From Candidatus Segetimicrobium genomatis (GTDB lineage Bacteria > Sysuimicrobiota > Sysuimicrobiia > Sysuimicrobiales > Segetimicrobiaceae), in the NCBI GenBank assembly GCA_005882275.1, contig VBAK01000114.1, positions 25,219-89,218 of the forward strand: a stretch of 64,000 bases of DNA. Direction: 5' to 3'. The position numbers and the translations under genes were made by a program. The notes under the pieces are model-generated. The model worked only from the letters and a program-made list of their open reading frames with translations, did no database searches and was not told the origin of the DNA. Below, piece by piece: positions 16,831 through 25,363 of this stretch; position 1 is the first letter of the stretch, and every line of letters begins with the position of its first letter.

Positions 16831-17727
16831 TCAGCGGAATACTCCTCGGGCCGCGCCCCACAGGAGCACGGCTCCCAGCACGATCCGGTACCAGACGAAG
16901 ACCCAGCTCGTGTGCTCTTTGAGGTAGCGCACCAGTCCCCACAGCGCGAGATAGGACGCCGCGCTGCCCGAGGCCAATCCCAGCGCCAGCAGCGCCCAGC
17001 CGTGGGCGTGCAGCCCGGCCTTGCGGAGGCTCCACAGCTCCACGAGCCCCGCCAGCGCGATCGCCGGCAGGCCGAGAAGGAACGAGAACCAGGCGGCGGT
17101 GGCGCGCTCCATCCCCAGGGCCAGCGCGGCCGTCAGCGTGGAGCCGGACCGGGACACTCCCGGCACCAGGGCGAACGCCTGGGCGATCCCGACGGCGATG
17201 CCGTCCCCAAGGGTCAGGTCGGATTCCCGGCGCCTGGCCCGGCCCGAGGTGCTCTGCCCGTAGCGTTCGGCGAGCGCCAGCAGCGCGCCCATGACGATGC
17301 ACGCCCACCCGATCACCGCGATGTTCCGGAGGGGCGACCCGCACCCCTCCAGTGTCCTCTTCAGCGCGAGCCCGGCGATCGCGATCGGGAGCGTGCCGAG
17401 GACGATCCCGGCCGTGACCCGGAACGAATGGTCCTGCCAGTCTCCCCGCCGGGCCGCCTCCGCCGCGCGCCCGGCGATACGGAGGGCGTCCCCGCCCAGG
17501 AAGCTGATCACGGCGAGGAGGCTGGCCAGCTGCATGGCGGCGGAGAAGGCCGACCCCGGGTCCGGCCACCCCAGGAGGCTCGGGATGACGCGGAGGTGCG
17601 CCGTGCTGCTGATCGGCAGGAGCTCGGTGATCCCCTGGACGATCCCAAGGGTGACCATGCGCCAGACTCCGAGCTGCGTGAAACTGATGTTGACCTGACC
17701 GGCTTCCGCGCAGGGAACGGGCGTCAT
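16831..17727 (-). CDS. uppP: Undecaprenyl-diphosphatase UppP (BacA)
   Basis: A 298-residue polytopic membrane phosphatase that recycles the undecaprenyl carrier for cell-wall synthesis and gives intrinsic bacitracin resistance. Both catalytic regions are visible: GIVQGITELLPISSTAHLRV near residue 30 and ALVPGVSRSGSTLTAALALGMER near residue 165. ATG 17725-17727 follows GGAGGGAG. It is 77 bases upstream of the PEBP-like gene and downstream of the acyltransferase on the same strand. Confidence 0.95.
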   Translation of the reverse strand: MTPVPCAEAGQVNISFTQLGVWRMVTLGIVQGITELLPISSTAHLRVIPSLLGWPDPGSAFSAAMQLASLLAVISFLGGDALRIAGRAAEAARRGDWQDHSFRVTAGIVLGTLPIAIAGLALKRTLEGCGSPLRNIAVIGWACIVMGALLALAERYGQSTSGRARRRESDLTLGDGIAVGIAQAFALVPGVSRSGSTLTAALALGMERATAAWFSFLLGLPAIALAGLVELWSLRKAGLHAHGWALLALGLASGSAASYLALWGLVRYLKEHTSWVFVWYRIVLGAVLLWGAARGVFR

Positions 17728-17852
17728 CGACTCCCTCCGTGCAGTCTCCACGAAAAGTTCGCTCCCGAGCCGGTCGAAGCCCTGCAGCGTGTTGCCGCTT
17801 TCGCCGGCCGAAAGGTCTGGGGAGGAAGGCGGGGTCTTCGAGGGCCCGACGC

Positions 17853-18485
17853 CTAGCGCCGGGGCCCGTCTCCCTGGGGGGCCTGCCGCATCGCGGCAAT
17901 CTGCGCGGCCGCCGCCTCGGTCGCGCGCTCGAGGTCCTCGCGTTCCTGGCCGGGCGGAGGGATCGGGATCCCGATGCGCACGATGACGGGCCGGCGCCGC
18001 GGCATGATTCGCCCAAGGGGGAGCGCGTCCGCGGTCCCGGTGATCGCGACCGGGACCAGGGGCGCGCGGGCGCGGGCGGCCATGAGCGCCGCGCCCCGGT
18101 GGAACGGGCGGAGCCGGCCGTCGGGGCTGATGCCTCCCTCGGGAAAGACGATGAGCAGCGCTCCGTCCCTCAGCGCCTGCAGGCTGCGCTTGAGCGCCGT
18201 CGCGTCGACGCCGCCGCGGTTGAGGGGAATCGCCAGCGGGCCGTAGGCCCGCATCACCAGGCGCACCCCCCGCATCCGCCACAGCTCTTCCATTGCAAGA
18301 AACGCCGGCTTCCGCGGCATCGCCAGCGGGAGGATGATGGGATCCAGCCAGCTGATGTGATTCGCGACGATCACGGCGGCCCCGGTTCGCGGCAGCCGCG
18401 CCGCACCGATCACGGTCAGCCGGAACAGCGCCCGCGCGAACGCCCAGACGGCCACATAGAGGGCGCGGTAGAGAATGCCGTCCAG
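17853..18485 (-). CDS. 1-acyl-sn-glycerol-3-phosphate acyltransferase (PlsC-like)
   Basis: Lysophospholipid acyltransferase of about 210 residues. The catalytic block is ANHISWLDPIIL (HX4D written as H-ISWL-D), followed by IPLNRGGVDATALKRSLQALRDGALLIVFPEGGISPDGRLRPFHRGAALMA, which includes the FPEG acyl-acceptor motif. It makes phosphatidic acid or a related lipid at the inner membrane. The start is uncertain: no ATG or TTG fits; a CTG at 18485 preceded by AAGGGG agrees with the family N-terminus, while a GTG at 18455 is shorter. The MOSC gene ends at 18524, so the two are probably co-transcribed. Confidence 0.82.
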   Translation of the reverse strand: MDGILYRALYVAVWAFARALFRLTVIGAARLPRTGAAVIVANHISWLDPIILPLAMPRKPAFLAMEELWRMRGVRLVMRAYGPLAIPLNRGGVDATALKRSLQALRDGALLIVFPEGGISPDGRLRPFHRGAALMAARARAPLVPVAITGTADALPLGRIMPRRRPVIVRIGIPIPPPGQEREDLERATEAAAAQIAAMRQAPQGDGPRR

Positions 18486-18523
18486 GAGAATCCCCTTGGC
18501 GTGCGGTGGGACCGGCCGGGACG

Positions 18524-18988
18524 CTACGATCCCTGCACCGGGTCTCCGGGCCGGATCACCCCACCGGTCAGGATCTGCGCGCGCAGGCCGCCCCGGTGGA
18601 CCAACCCGGCTCTCACGCCTTCGCGGGTGAGCCCTTCGAGGTGGCCGCAGGGCTCGCACAGGCGGATCCCCCGCAGGCCGACGGCGCCGACGGTGAACTC
18701 CCGACCGACCAGCTGGTTGAGCGGGACGCCCCGGGTGGCGATGTTGCGGCGGCTGTCCCCGGGATCCAGCGCCACGCGGTAGTCGCGCTTCAACGCTTCG
18801 ATCGCCTCGATCTCGATCAAGGTGACCTCGCGGTCGGGCCCGGGCTTCTCCGAGTACGTCCCCTTCCGGTGAAAGTAGCGGTCCCCCTCCAGGCCCTGCC
18901 CGGGAACGGCGCGCACCTCTTTGACCGGGATCATCTTCGCGGCCGCGTCCGGCGCGATATGGATGGCAACGACGGTTCCTTTGAACAC
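18524..18988 (-). CDS. MOSC-domain protein
   Basis: A 154-residue stand-alone MOSC domain (molybdenum cofactor sulfurase C-terminal). Family features are VRAVPGQGLEGDRYFHRKGTYS, VTLIEIEAIEAL, SRRNIATRGVPLNQLVGREFTVGAVGLRG and the conserved cysteine in RLCEPCGHLEGL, thought to carry sulfur to metal-sulfur cofactors. It starts with GTG after GGGAGTC and lies just upstream of the acyltransferase gene on the same strand. Confidence 0.9.
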   Translation of the reverse strand: MFKGTVVAIHIAPDAAAKMIPVKEVRAVPGQGLEGDRYFHRKGTYSEKPGPDREVTLIEIEAIEALKRDYRVALDPGDSRRNIATRGVPLNQLVGREFTVGAVGLRGIRLCEPCGHLEGLTREGVRAGLVHRGGLRAQILTGGVIRPGDPVQGS

Positions 18989-19290
18989 CGGCTCAGACTC
19001 CCTTCGCCGTCCACCCTCTGGGGTGCCCGGCTGCGCGTCTCGCTAGCCATATTTTGCAGCGGCCATGCAGATCCTGCGCCCGCCGGGGGCCGCGCCCGCG
19101 GGGGGGCCGGACCAACGGGGCGTTTTGCGAGAGCGGAGGATGTGCGGCCCCGGCCTAGAACTGGAAGACACGGAAGCTCAGGCACGAGCGAACCAGGCCC
19201 GGCTCCGCGCGCCGCCGGTGCCCTCGCGGCGTCATCGGCTGGTCGGTGAGCGCAGGACGCCGGAAAAGGAAAGAGGTGGGAGGCGTGCGA
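18989..19290. other. Divergent intergenic region before the first GH5 gene
   Basis: 302 bases between the leftward MOSC gene and the rightward GH5 gene. I see no gene and no convincing promoter pair; GGGAGG just before 19291 is the ribosome-binding site. It does not share the direct repeat or palindrome found upstream of the second GH5 gene, so the two paralogues are probably regulated differently. Confidence 0.45.
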
Positions 19291-20454
19291 ATGGTTCGGT
19301 CCGTCCGGATCCTGTGTGTCCTGCTGCTCTTTGCCGCGCTTTCCGTCTACGCAGGGGCCGCCGCCGCCGTCCGCGCGAGTCCGGGCGCGCGTTCCGGCAT
19401 CGAGGGTGTTTCCGCCATGGCGTATGGCCGTCCGCCCGGGGCCTCCGTCAAGGCCTGGGTCACCGCCGCCGCGCTGGGGCGCGGGGTGAACTTCGGCAAC
19501 ATGCTGGAGGGCGTCAACGAAGGACAGTGGGATCCCTCGGGCGCCGTTCCCGTGCGGGACGAGTTCATCGACGTCACGGCCGCGGCGGGCTTCACCTCGG
19601 TGCGCCTGCCTGTGCGCTGGAGCAACCATGCGGCGGCGCGGGCCCCGTTCACGATCAACGACGACTTCTTTGAGCGCGTCGAATCGATCGTCGACAAGCT
19701 ACTCGCCAAAGGCCTCTACGTCGTGCTCGACATGCACCACTACCACCAACTCGACGGCGATCGACTCGACAGCGGGGAGTTCGCGGTCAGCGCCAGAGTC
19801 CTGGACACGCGCTTTGTCGGTCTCTGGCAGCAGATCGCCTGGCGCTTTCGCGACAAGAGCGACCATCTGCTCTTCGAGCTCTACAACGAGCCCCACGGGC
19901 GGCTCACGCCTTCACGATGGAACGCCCTCGCGGCGCGGGCGCTCTCCGTGGTGCGGCAGAGCAATCCGACCCGCATCGTCGTCCTCGCTGGAGCCAACTA
20001 TGACCTCTCTTCCCTGAGCCTCCCCAATGACGCCAACCTCATCGGCACGTTTCACGACTACTCTCCCCTCACCTTCACCCATCAGGGCGCGGAGTGGGTA
20101 TCGCCGCCCTGGCCCATCGGCGTGACCTGCTGCGACGACAGCCAGCGGGCGGCGGCCGTTGCGCCGATCGCGGCGGGCAAGGCCTGGTCGGACCAGTGGC
20201 ACTATCCGGTCCTCCTGGGCGAGTTCGGGTCCTACCACTTTGGGGACATGAATTCGCGCGTCGCCTGGACGCGCTTCATGCGCGAGCAGGCGGAGAGCCG
20301 CAGCATCTCCTGGTGCTACTGGGAACTCGCCTGGGGCTTCGGCGCCTATGACCCCATCGGCGGCGGCTCGATCGGCGTCCCGGGCGACCCCCCGAGCGAT
20401 CAGGGCGGTTACTGGCGCGAGCCGCTCAAGGAGGCCCTGCTGGGCAGCAGCTGA
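19291..20454 (+). CDS. Secreted glycoside hydrolase family 5 (endoglucanase-like)
   Basis: A 387-residue exported GH5 enzyme. A signal peptide (LCVLLLFAALSVYAGAAAA) precedes the (beta/alpha)8 barrel, whose start reads ALGRGVNFGNMLEG. The acid/base glutamate is Glu200 in LYNEPHG and the nucleophile Glu311 in LLGEFGSYH; the conserved barrel residues in VRLPVRWSNHA and VLDMHHYHQLDGD are present. It would hydrolyse beta-1,4-linked polysaccharide outside the cell. It is a close paralogue of the catalytic part of the gene at 23024-25333 but ends shortly after the barrel. It carries a small extra loop (GGGSIGVPGDPPSDQGG) near the C-terminus. Confidence 0.92.
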   Translation: MVRSVRILCVLLLFAALSVYAGAAAAVRASPGARSGIEGVSAMAYGRPPGASVKAWVTAAALGRGVNFGNMLEGVNEGQWDPSGAVPVRDEFIDVTAAAGFTSVRLPVRWSNHAAARAPFTINDDFFERVESIVDKLLAKGLYVVLDMHHYHQLDGDRLDSGEFAVSARVLDTRFVGLWQQIAWRFRDKSDHLLFELYNEPHGRLTPSRWNALAARALSVVRQSNPTRIVVLAGANYDLSSLSLPNDANLIGTFHDYSPLTFTHQGAEWVSPPWPIGVTCCDDSQRAAAVAPIAAGKAWSDQWHYPVLLGEFGSYHFGDMNSRVAWTRFMREQAESRSISWCYWELAWGFGAYDPIGGGSIGVPGDPPSDQGGYWREPLKEALLGSS

Positions 20455-20534
20455 CCGCTCGACTGCTTCGCGAGCACGGGCTGCCGGATCCACTGGCTCT
20501 TGCGCTTCCGCGGAAGGGCCGGGTCGCCGGGACG

Positions 20535-21230
20535 GTGCGGCCCCCTGCCTCGCTGCGCCGCAAGACCGCGCGGGTCGATCGGATTCTGGAGGCCCGCTAC
20601 GGCGGTCCGCGGCGCCGGTTGAGGCTGGACCCGCTCTCGACGCTCATCCTCACCGTCCTCTCGCAGCACACCAGCGACACCAACAGCCAGCGGGCGTTCG
20701 AGCGGCTGCGGCGGCGCTTCCCGGCCTGGGAGCGTCTGCGCGACGCGCGGGTGGAGGCGGTGATCGACGCGATACGTCCCGCCGGCCTGAGCAGGCTCAA
20801 GGCGCCGCGCATCCAGCGCCTCCTGACGCGCATCACCGCCGAGCGGGGCCGGCTCTCGCTGGATTTTCTCCGGCGGTGGCCGGTCGATCGCGCGAAGGCC
20901 TGGCTTCGGACCCTCGACGGGGTGGGCCCCAAGACGGCGGCGATCGTGCTCATCTTCGGCCTCGGGAAGGCGGCGTTCCCGGTCGACACCCACGTCTACC
21001 GGGTCGGGAGGCGCATCGGGATCATCCCCGAGGGACTGTCCGTGGAGAAGGCGCACGGGTGGGTCGAGGCGCTGGTTCGGCCCGCCCGCTACGGGCCGTT
21101 CCACCTGCTGCTGATCCGCCACGGGCGGGAGATCTGCAAAGCGGTCCGGCCGCGCTGTGTTGTCTGCCCGGTGCGCGGCCAGTGTGATTTTTTTCGCCGC
21201 GCCGCACGATATGGCGCGGCAACGAGATGA
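20535..21230 (+). CDS. Endonuclease III-like DNA glycosylase (HhH-GPD, 4Fe-4S)
   Basis: A 231-residue base-excision repair glycosylase. The helix-hairpin-helix is LDGVGPKTAAIVL, with the catalytic-type lysine in PKTA, followed by the conserved aspartate in FPVDTHVYRVGRRIG. The C-terminus has an iron-sulfur loop with the exact C-X6-C-X2-C-X5-C spacing of endonuclease III (CKAVRPRCVVCPVRGQC). It therefore most likely removes oxidised pyrimidines as a bifunctional glycosylase/lyase. It starts at a GTG 80 bases after the GH5 gene. Confidence 0.93.
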   Translation: MRPPASLRRKTARVDRILEARYGGPRRRLRLDPLSTLILTVLSQHTSDTNSQRAFERLRRRFPAWERLRDARVEAVIDAIRPAGLSRLKAPRIQRLLTRITAERGRLSLDFLRRWPVDRAKAWLRTLDGVGPKTAAIVLIFGLGKAAFPVDTHVYRVGRRIGIIPEGLSVEKAHGWVEALVRPARYGPFHLLLIRHGREICKAVRPRCVVCPVRGQCDFFRRAARYGAATR

Positions 21231-21249
21231 AGGGAGGCGACGCAGCGTC

Positions 21250-21615
21250 ATGGCGAAGAGCGGCAGGGACACCCCCGGAGGTGTGGGAAGCGGCGGCGGG
21301 ATGAACTGTTACGCGCTGATCTACTATGTGGTCGACGACTTTGTCGCCCGCCGGGCGCCCCACCGGGAGGAACACCTCCGGCTCGTCAGGGAAGCGCACG
21401 GCCGCGGGGAGCTGCTCCTGGCCGGGGCCTTGGGGGATCCCCCGGATCGGGCGCTGCTCGTGTTTCGCGCGCCGGACGCCTCGATCGCCAACACCTTCGC
21501 GCAGCGCGATCCTTACGTGGTCAGGGGCGTGGTGACACGGTGGGAGGTGCAGCCCTGGGCGGTTGTCGTCGGCCACGAACCGCCCGGCAGGACCCCGATC
21601 GGCGGTGTCCGGTGA
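21250..21615 (+). CDS. YciI-like family protein
   Basis: A small ferredoxin-like alpha/beta protein of the YciI family (about 95 core residues: CYALIYYVVDDFVARRAPHREEHLRLVREAHGRGELLLAGALGDPPDRALLVFRAPD and FAQRDPYVVRGVVTRWEVQPW). The HREEHL segment holds the conserved histidine and the DPYV segment the usual DP motif. Functions are poorly known; some members are dehydrochlorinase-like. The ATG at 21250 is preferred because GAAGGGAGG precedes it; an ATG at 21301 would start right at the fold. Overlaps the next gene by four bases (GTGA). Confidence 0.8.
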   Translation: MAKSGRDTPGGVGSGGGMNCYALIYYVVDDFVARRAPHREEHLRLVREAHGRGELLLAGALGDPPDRALLVFRAPDASIANTFAQRDPYVVRGVVTRWEVQPWAVVVGHEPPGRTPIGGVR

Positions 21616-21932
21616 TCGCCCGTTTCTGGTCGGCGCGCGCCACCCCCGCCGGGGCCCGAGCCTACGCCGACCACCTGAGGACCCGCGTCCTGCCGGCGGT
21701 CAGCAAGGTGGATGGGTACGCGGGCGCCGTGCTGCTCGCGCGGGACGTCTCCGCCGCGGTCGAGATCCTCGTCATTACCTGGTGGCAGTCGCTCGATGCG
21801 ATACGGCGATTCGCCGGTCCCGACCCGGAGGATGCCGTCGTCGCCGATGACGCCGCCGCTCTGCTGACGACCTTTGACCGGCGGGTGCGCCATTACGAAC
21901 TCGTCGTCACGGACGAGGCCGGGAGCCCCTAA
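21612..21932 (+). CDS. Antibiotic-biosynthesis-monooxygenase-like (ABM fold) small protein
   Basis: A 106-residue dimeric alpha/beta-barrel protein. IARFWSARATPAGARAYADHLRTRVLPAVSKVDGYAGAVLLARDVSAAVEILVITWWQSLDAIRRFAG is typical of ABM-fold proteins, which include heme-degrading enzymes and quinone-forming monooxygenases; this one lacks a clear active-site signature. It starts at a GTG overlapping the YciI-like stop (GTGA) and so is translationally coupled to it. Its end overlaps the convergent isomerase gene by four bases. Confidence 0.75.
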   Translation: MIARFWSARATPAGARAYADHLRTRVLPAVSKVDGYAGAVLLARDVSAAVEILVITWWQSLDAIRRFAGPDPEDAVVADDAAALLTTFDRRVRHYELVVTDEAGSP

Positions 21933-22765
21933 CCGGGACCCGGTTCGACGAGCCGGTGGTAGACGGTCACGGCGTCGTCGACCAGGCGCTGGACGGCTTC
22001 AGGGGTCCGGGGATCGGGCGGCCCCAATTCCATCATGAACGGTCCGCCGTAGCCGATGCGTCGCAGGCAGGCCAGGAACGGCGCCCACGCGATTCCGCCT
22101 TTCGATGGAAGCCAATGGCGGTCCCCCTTGCCGTCGTTGTCGTGGGCGTGGATCGTGGCCAGGCGCGGTCCCAGGCGGCAGGCCGCCTCCGCCGCCTGGC
22201 CGGCGATCCACCCGTGCCCGGTATCCCAACACGCCTCGAGCCCGACGAGGCCGTACTCACCCTCCAAGCGGAGGAAATCCTCGGGAGAGACAAAGCGCGC
22301 CCCCCCGCGCGGCTGGTTCTCGATCACGAACCGGAGGCCGAGCCGCGCGGCGCCGTCGAGCAGGACGCGCAGGCCGTCGGCGTAAAGCCGCCGCCGCGCG
22401 TCGGCCTGCGCCGGTGAGTCGCCGGTGTGCGGCCGCGCCGCATCGCACACAAAGATCCGGGCGCCGAGTGCCGCGGAGGCGCGCATGGCCTCCTCCAGCA
22501 CCGCGCGGGACCGCCGCCGCAGGTCGGCGTCGGACGAGGCCAGGTCGACCGCCTCGCCCGAGGGACTATGGCACGACCAGAGCCGAATGTGGCAGCGCTC
22601 GAGCGCCCGCCGTGTGGCGTCAATGAGCGCCGCGTCGCTGAAATCGAACTCTTCCGGCATATACCCGTGGATCTCGACCCACGGGACGCCGGCGGCGCCG
22701 AAGACCGCCAGCCCCTCAGGCAGCGCCCCCGGGCCGAGAAGGCTGGTCGACAGTCCTAACTCCAT
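21929..22765 (-). CDS. Sugar phosphate isomerase/epimerase (xylose-isomerase-like TIM barrel)
   Basis: A 278-residue protein of the AP-endonuclease-2/xylose isomerase-like barrel family. The metal-binding residues appear in FVIENQPRGG (Glu), LEACWDTGHGWIAG (Asp/His), LATIHAHDNDGKGDRHWLPSKGGIAW (His/Asp) and the final Glu in PFMMELGPPDP. Relatives epimerise ketoses or act on inositol derivatives; the substrate is unknown. The ATG at 22765 follows GGGAGCGGG. It is convergent with the small ABM-like gene and divergent from the second GH5 gene. Confidence 0.87.
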   Translation of the reverse strand: MELGLSTSLLGPGALPEGLAVFGAAGVPWVEIHGYMPEEFDFSDAALIDATRRALERCHIRLWSCHSPSGEAVDLASSDADLRRRSRAVLEEAMRASAALGARIFVCDAARPHTGDSPAQADARRRLYADGLRVLLDGAARLGLRFVIENQPRGGARFVSPEDFLRLEGEYGLVGLEACWDTGHGWIAGQAAEAACRLGPRLATIHAHDNDGKGDRHWLPSKGGIAWAPFLACLRRIGYGGPFMMELGPPDPRTPEAVQRLVDDAVTVYHRLVEPGPG

Positions 22766-22828
22766 CTGCCCGCTCCCGGACTCTTCCCGTCCCGCCGTCC
22801 CGCGGCGGACCCTCGATGTGCGATTACT

Positions 22829-22859
22829 ATTGACGGGCGTCAATCCTGAACGGTATAAC
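22829..22859 (+). promoter_or_regulatory. Candidate promoter of the second GH5 gene with an overlapping palindrome
   Basis: TTGACG (22830-22835) and TATAAC (22854-22859) are 18 bases apart and point to the GH5 gene. The -35 is embedded in ATTGACGGGCGTCAAT (22829-22844), a palindrome with 7-bp arms and a 2-base centre, which could be an operator. The palindrome could equally serve the leftward isomerase gene. Confidence 0.5.
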
Positions 22860-22950
22860 TATAACCGAAGGGGTACGCTCCAAGCGAGTAGACACGTCCA
22901 ACGCAGCCAGTGTATCAGCCCGCCTTTGACCGCGTAGCTTCTGCTTCTAT

Positions 22951-22974
22951 TGTTTGGACTTCTGTTTGGACTTC
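22951..22974. repeat. Perfect 12-bp tandem direct repeat in the GH5 leader
   Basis: TGTTTGGACTTC occurs twice without a gap (22951-22962 and 22963-22974), about 50 bases before the start codon of the second GH5 gene. It is AT-richer than its surroundings. It could be a regulator site or a slippage product; nothing in the sequence decides. Confidence 0.7.
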
Positions 22975-23023
22975 CGGCTGAGCGTTCCAGCGTTGGCAGT
23001 GAGGCGATCCGCAGAGGGGGGGA

Positions 23024-25333
23024 ATGACGGTGGGACTAGTCGCCCGGACCCTGTTGGCGCTGACGCTCATCGGTGTGATTTCGGTGTATGGCGGGGGCGC
23101 GTTTGCGGCCGGCGTGAGCCCGAGCGCGAGCCCCGGCATCGAGGCCTTTCCCCCCATGGCCGGTACCAGCCCGCCCGGGGGGTCCGGCGCGGCCTGGGCC
23201 ACGGCCGCGGCGATGGGCCGCGGCGTGAACTTCGGCAACATGCTGGAGGGAACCCAAGAAGGCGTGTGGGTGCCCTGGGGCGCCCTGCCCGTGCGGGACG
23301 AGTTTATCGACGTCACGGCCGCGGCAGGCTTCGCCACGGTGCGGTTGCCGGTGCGCTGGAGCAACCATGCGGCGGCGGCGACGCCGTTCACGATCGACCC
23401 GGCGTTCTTCACGCGGGTCGAATCGATTATCGACAAGCTGCTCGCCAAGGGCCTCTACGTCGTGCTCGACATGCACCACTACCACCAGCTCGACGGCGAC
23501 CCGCTCGACTCGGGCGAGTTCGCGGTCGACAACGCCGTCCTGGACGTTCGCTTTCTCAGTCTCTGGCAGCAGATCGCCGGGCGCTTCAGCGGGAAGAGCA
23601 ACCGACTGCTCTTCGATCTCTACAACGAACCCCACGGCCGGCTCAATGCGTCAAAGTGGAACGACCTCGCGGCGCGGGCGCTGAACGCAGTCCGGCGGAG
23701 CAATCCGACCCGCATCGTCGTCATCGGCGCCGCGGACTTCGACCTCTCCTCCCTGAGCGTGCCCAATGACGCGAATCTGATCGTGACGTTCCACAATTAC
23801 TCTCCCCTCTCTTTCACCCATCAAGGCGCGGAGTGGGTGTCGCCGATGCTGCCCACGGGCGTGTCCTGCTGCAACTCCAGCCAGCAGGCGGCGGCCCTGG
23901 CGCCGATCAACCAGGCCAAAGCCTGGTCGGACGCCCGGCACTACCCTGTGTTCCTTGGGGAGTTCGGCGCCTACCACAAGGCGGACATGGCCTCGCGCGT
24001 CAACTGGACGCGGTTCGTGCGCGATCAATCGGAAAGCCGCGGCATCCCCTGGTGCTACTGGGAACTCGCCTGGGGGTTCGGCGTCTACGACCCGGACGCC
24101 CACGCCTGGCGGGCTCCGCTCAAGGACGCCTTGCTCGGCAGCGGTCAAACGCAGCACATCGCCTTGGTCCAGCAGGCGGCGAATTCGGGCGCGAACATCA
24201 CGGCCCTGACCGTGACGCTGCCGCAGGTCCCGCAGGCCGGGGACGTGCTGGTCGTCGCCAACGTCTCCAACAACAACCAGGTGGACGTGTCGGGGGGCGG
24301 GGTGTCGAGTTGGAACTACATCTGGTCGCAGGTGCGCGAGAATACGGTGATCGTGTACGGCATCGTCGACAGCAGCCCATCGGCGGCGCTGACGATGCGG
24401 TTGATCGGCGCGCCCTCTCCGGGGGACCTCAGTTCGATCGTCTCGGAATGGTCCGGGCTGTCGGGGACGCTGGACGGCTTGGATACGGCGACCGGGCCGG
24501 CGAGCCCGATCGCGACGGCGGCCATGGCCACGGCCAACGGGAACGACCTCCTCATCTCCGTGGGGGGCGACACCGGCGGCATGCTTCCGGGCTGGTGGAC
24601 GGCATTCAGCGCGGCTGCGCAGCAACCGCATGCGAAGATCGAGGCCGCGTACCAGGTCGTCTCCGCCGCGGGGAGGTACGCCAACACGTGGTCGGACACC
24701 GGGTCGACGGGGTGGGACGCCGCCATCGCCGCGCTTCCGGGGAACGGCATCGCCCTGGTGCAGCAGGCGGCGAACTCGGGCGCGGGCCTCACGGCCCTGA
24801 CCGTGACGCTTCCGCAGGTCCCGCGGGCCGGGGACGTGCTGATCGTCACGAACGTCTCTAACAACCGGCAGGTGAGCGTGTCCGGGGGCGGGGTGTCGAG
24901 TTGGAACTACATCTGGTCGCAGGCGCGCGAGAACACGGTGATCGTGTACGGCACCGTCGGCGGCAGCCCATCGGCGGCGCTGACGATGCGGTTGATCGGC
25001 GCGCCCTCTCCGGGGGACCTCAGTTCGATCGTCTCGGAATGGTCCGGGCTGTCGGGGACGCTGGACGGCTCGGGGACGGCGACCGGGCCGGCGAGCCCGA
25101 TCGCGACGGCGGCCGTGAGCACGGCCAACGCAAACGACCTCCTCATCTCCGTGGGGGGCGACACCGGCGGCATGCTTCCGGGCTGGTGGACGGCGTTCAC
25201 CGCGCCGGCGCAGCCGCCGCACGCGAAGATCGAGGCCGCGTACCAGGTCGTCTCCGCCGCGGGGAGGTACGCCAACACGTGGTCGGACACCGGGTCGATC
25301 GGGTGGGAGGCGGTGATCGGCGCCCTCCGGTGA
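23024..25333 (+). CDS. Secreted GH5 endoglucanase-like enzyme with two C-terminal repeat modules
   Basis: A 769-residue exported enzyme. A signal peptide precedes a GH5 barrel (about residues 60-370) with acid/base Glu202 in LYNEPHG and nucleophile Glu313 in FLGEFGAYH. Residues 379-575 and 576-769 are two nearly identical modules starting IALVQQAANSG, rich in small and beta-branched residues, with VSGGGVSSWNYIWSQ, SSIVSEWSGLSGTLDG and a final ANTWSDTGS-GW segment. I infer a beta-sandwich that may bind carbohydrate or surface polymer; I do not recognise a named CBM. The barrel is a close paralogue of 19291-20454, suggesting local duplication. The ribosome-binding site is GAGGGGGGGA. Confidence 0.92.
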   Translation: MTVGLVARTLLALTLIGVISVYGGGAFAAGVSPSASPGIEAFPPMAGTSPPGGSGAAWATAAAMGRGVNFGNMLEGTQEGVWVPWGALPVRDEFIDVTAAAGFATVRLPVRWSNHAAAATPFTIDPAFFTRVESIIDKLLAKGLYVVLDMHHYHQLDGDPLDSGEFAVDNAVLDVRFLSLWQQIAGRFSGKSNRLLFDLYNEPHGRLNASKWNDLAARALNAVRRSNPTRIVVIGAADFDLSSLSVPNDANLIVTFHNYSPLSFTHQGAEWVSPMLPTGVSCCNSSQQAAALAPINQAKAWSDARHYPVFLGEFGAYHKADMASRVNWTRFVRDQSESRGIPWCYWELAWGFGVYDPDAHAWRAPLKDALLGSGQTQHIALVQQAANSGANITALTVTLPQVPQAGDVLVVANVSNNNQVDVSGGGVSSWNYIWSQVRENTVIVYGIVDSSPSAALTMRLIGAPSPGDLSSIVSEWSGLSGTLDGLDTATGPASPIATAAMATANGNDLLISVGGDTGGMLPGWWTAFSAAAQQPHAKIEAAYQVVSAAGRYANTWSDTGSTGWDAAIAALPGNGIALVQQAANSGAGLTALTVTLPQVPRAGDVLIVTNVSNNRQVSVSGGGVSSWNYIWSQARENTVIVYGTVGGSPSAALTMRLIGAPSPGDLSSIVSEWSGLSGTLDGSGTATGPASPIATAAVSTANANDLLISVGGDTGGMLPGWWTAFTAPAQPPHAKIEAAYQVVSAAGRYANTWSDTGSIGWEAVIGALR
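24158..25330 (+). repeat. Tandem 591-bp in-frame repeat encoding the C-terminal modules
   Basis: Two copies begin at 24158 and 24749, exactly 591 bases (197 codons) apart; the second stops at the end of the gene. Long stretches are identical at DNA level, for example the segment around 24384-24475 compared with 24975-25066. This points to a recent duplication or to ongoing gene conversion. Confidence 0.95.
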
Positions 25334-25363
25334 CGCGGCGGCGCGCTGCCGCGCTCGACGCGC

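Noticed and set aside
24158..25330. CRISPR or short tandem repeat
   Set aside because: The unit is 591 bases, in frame, and encodes protein modules; there are no spacers.
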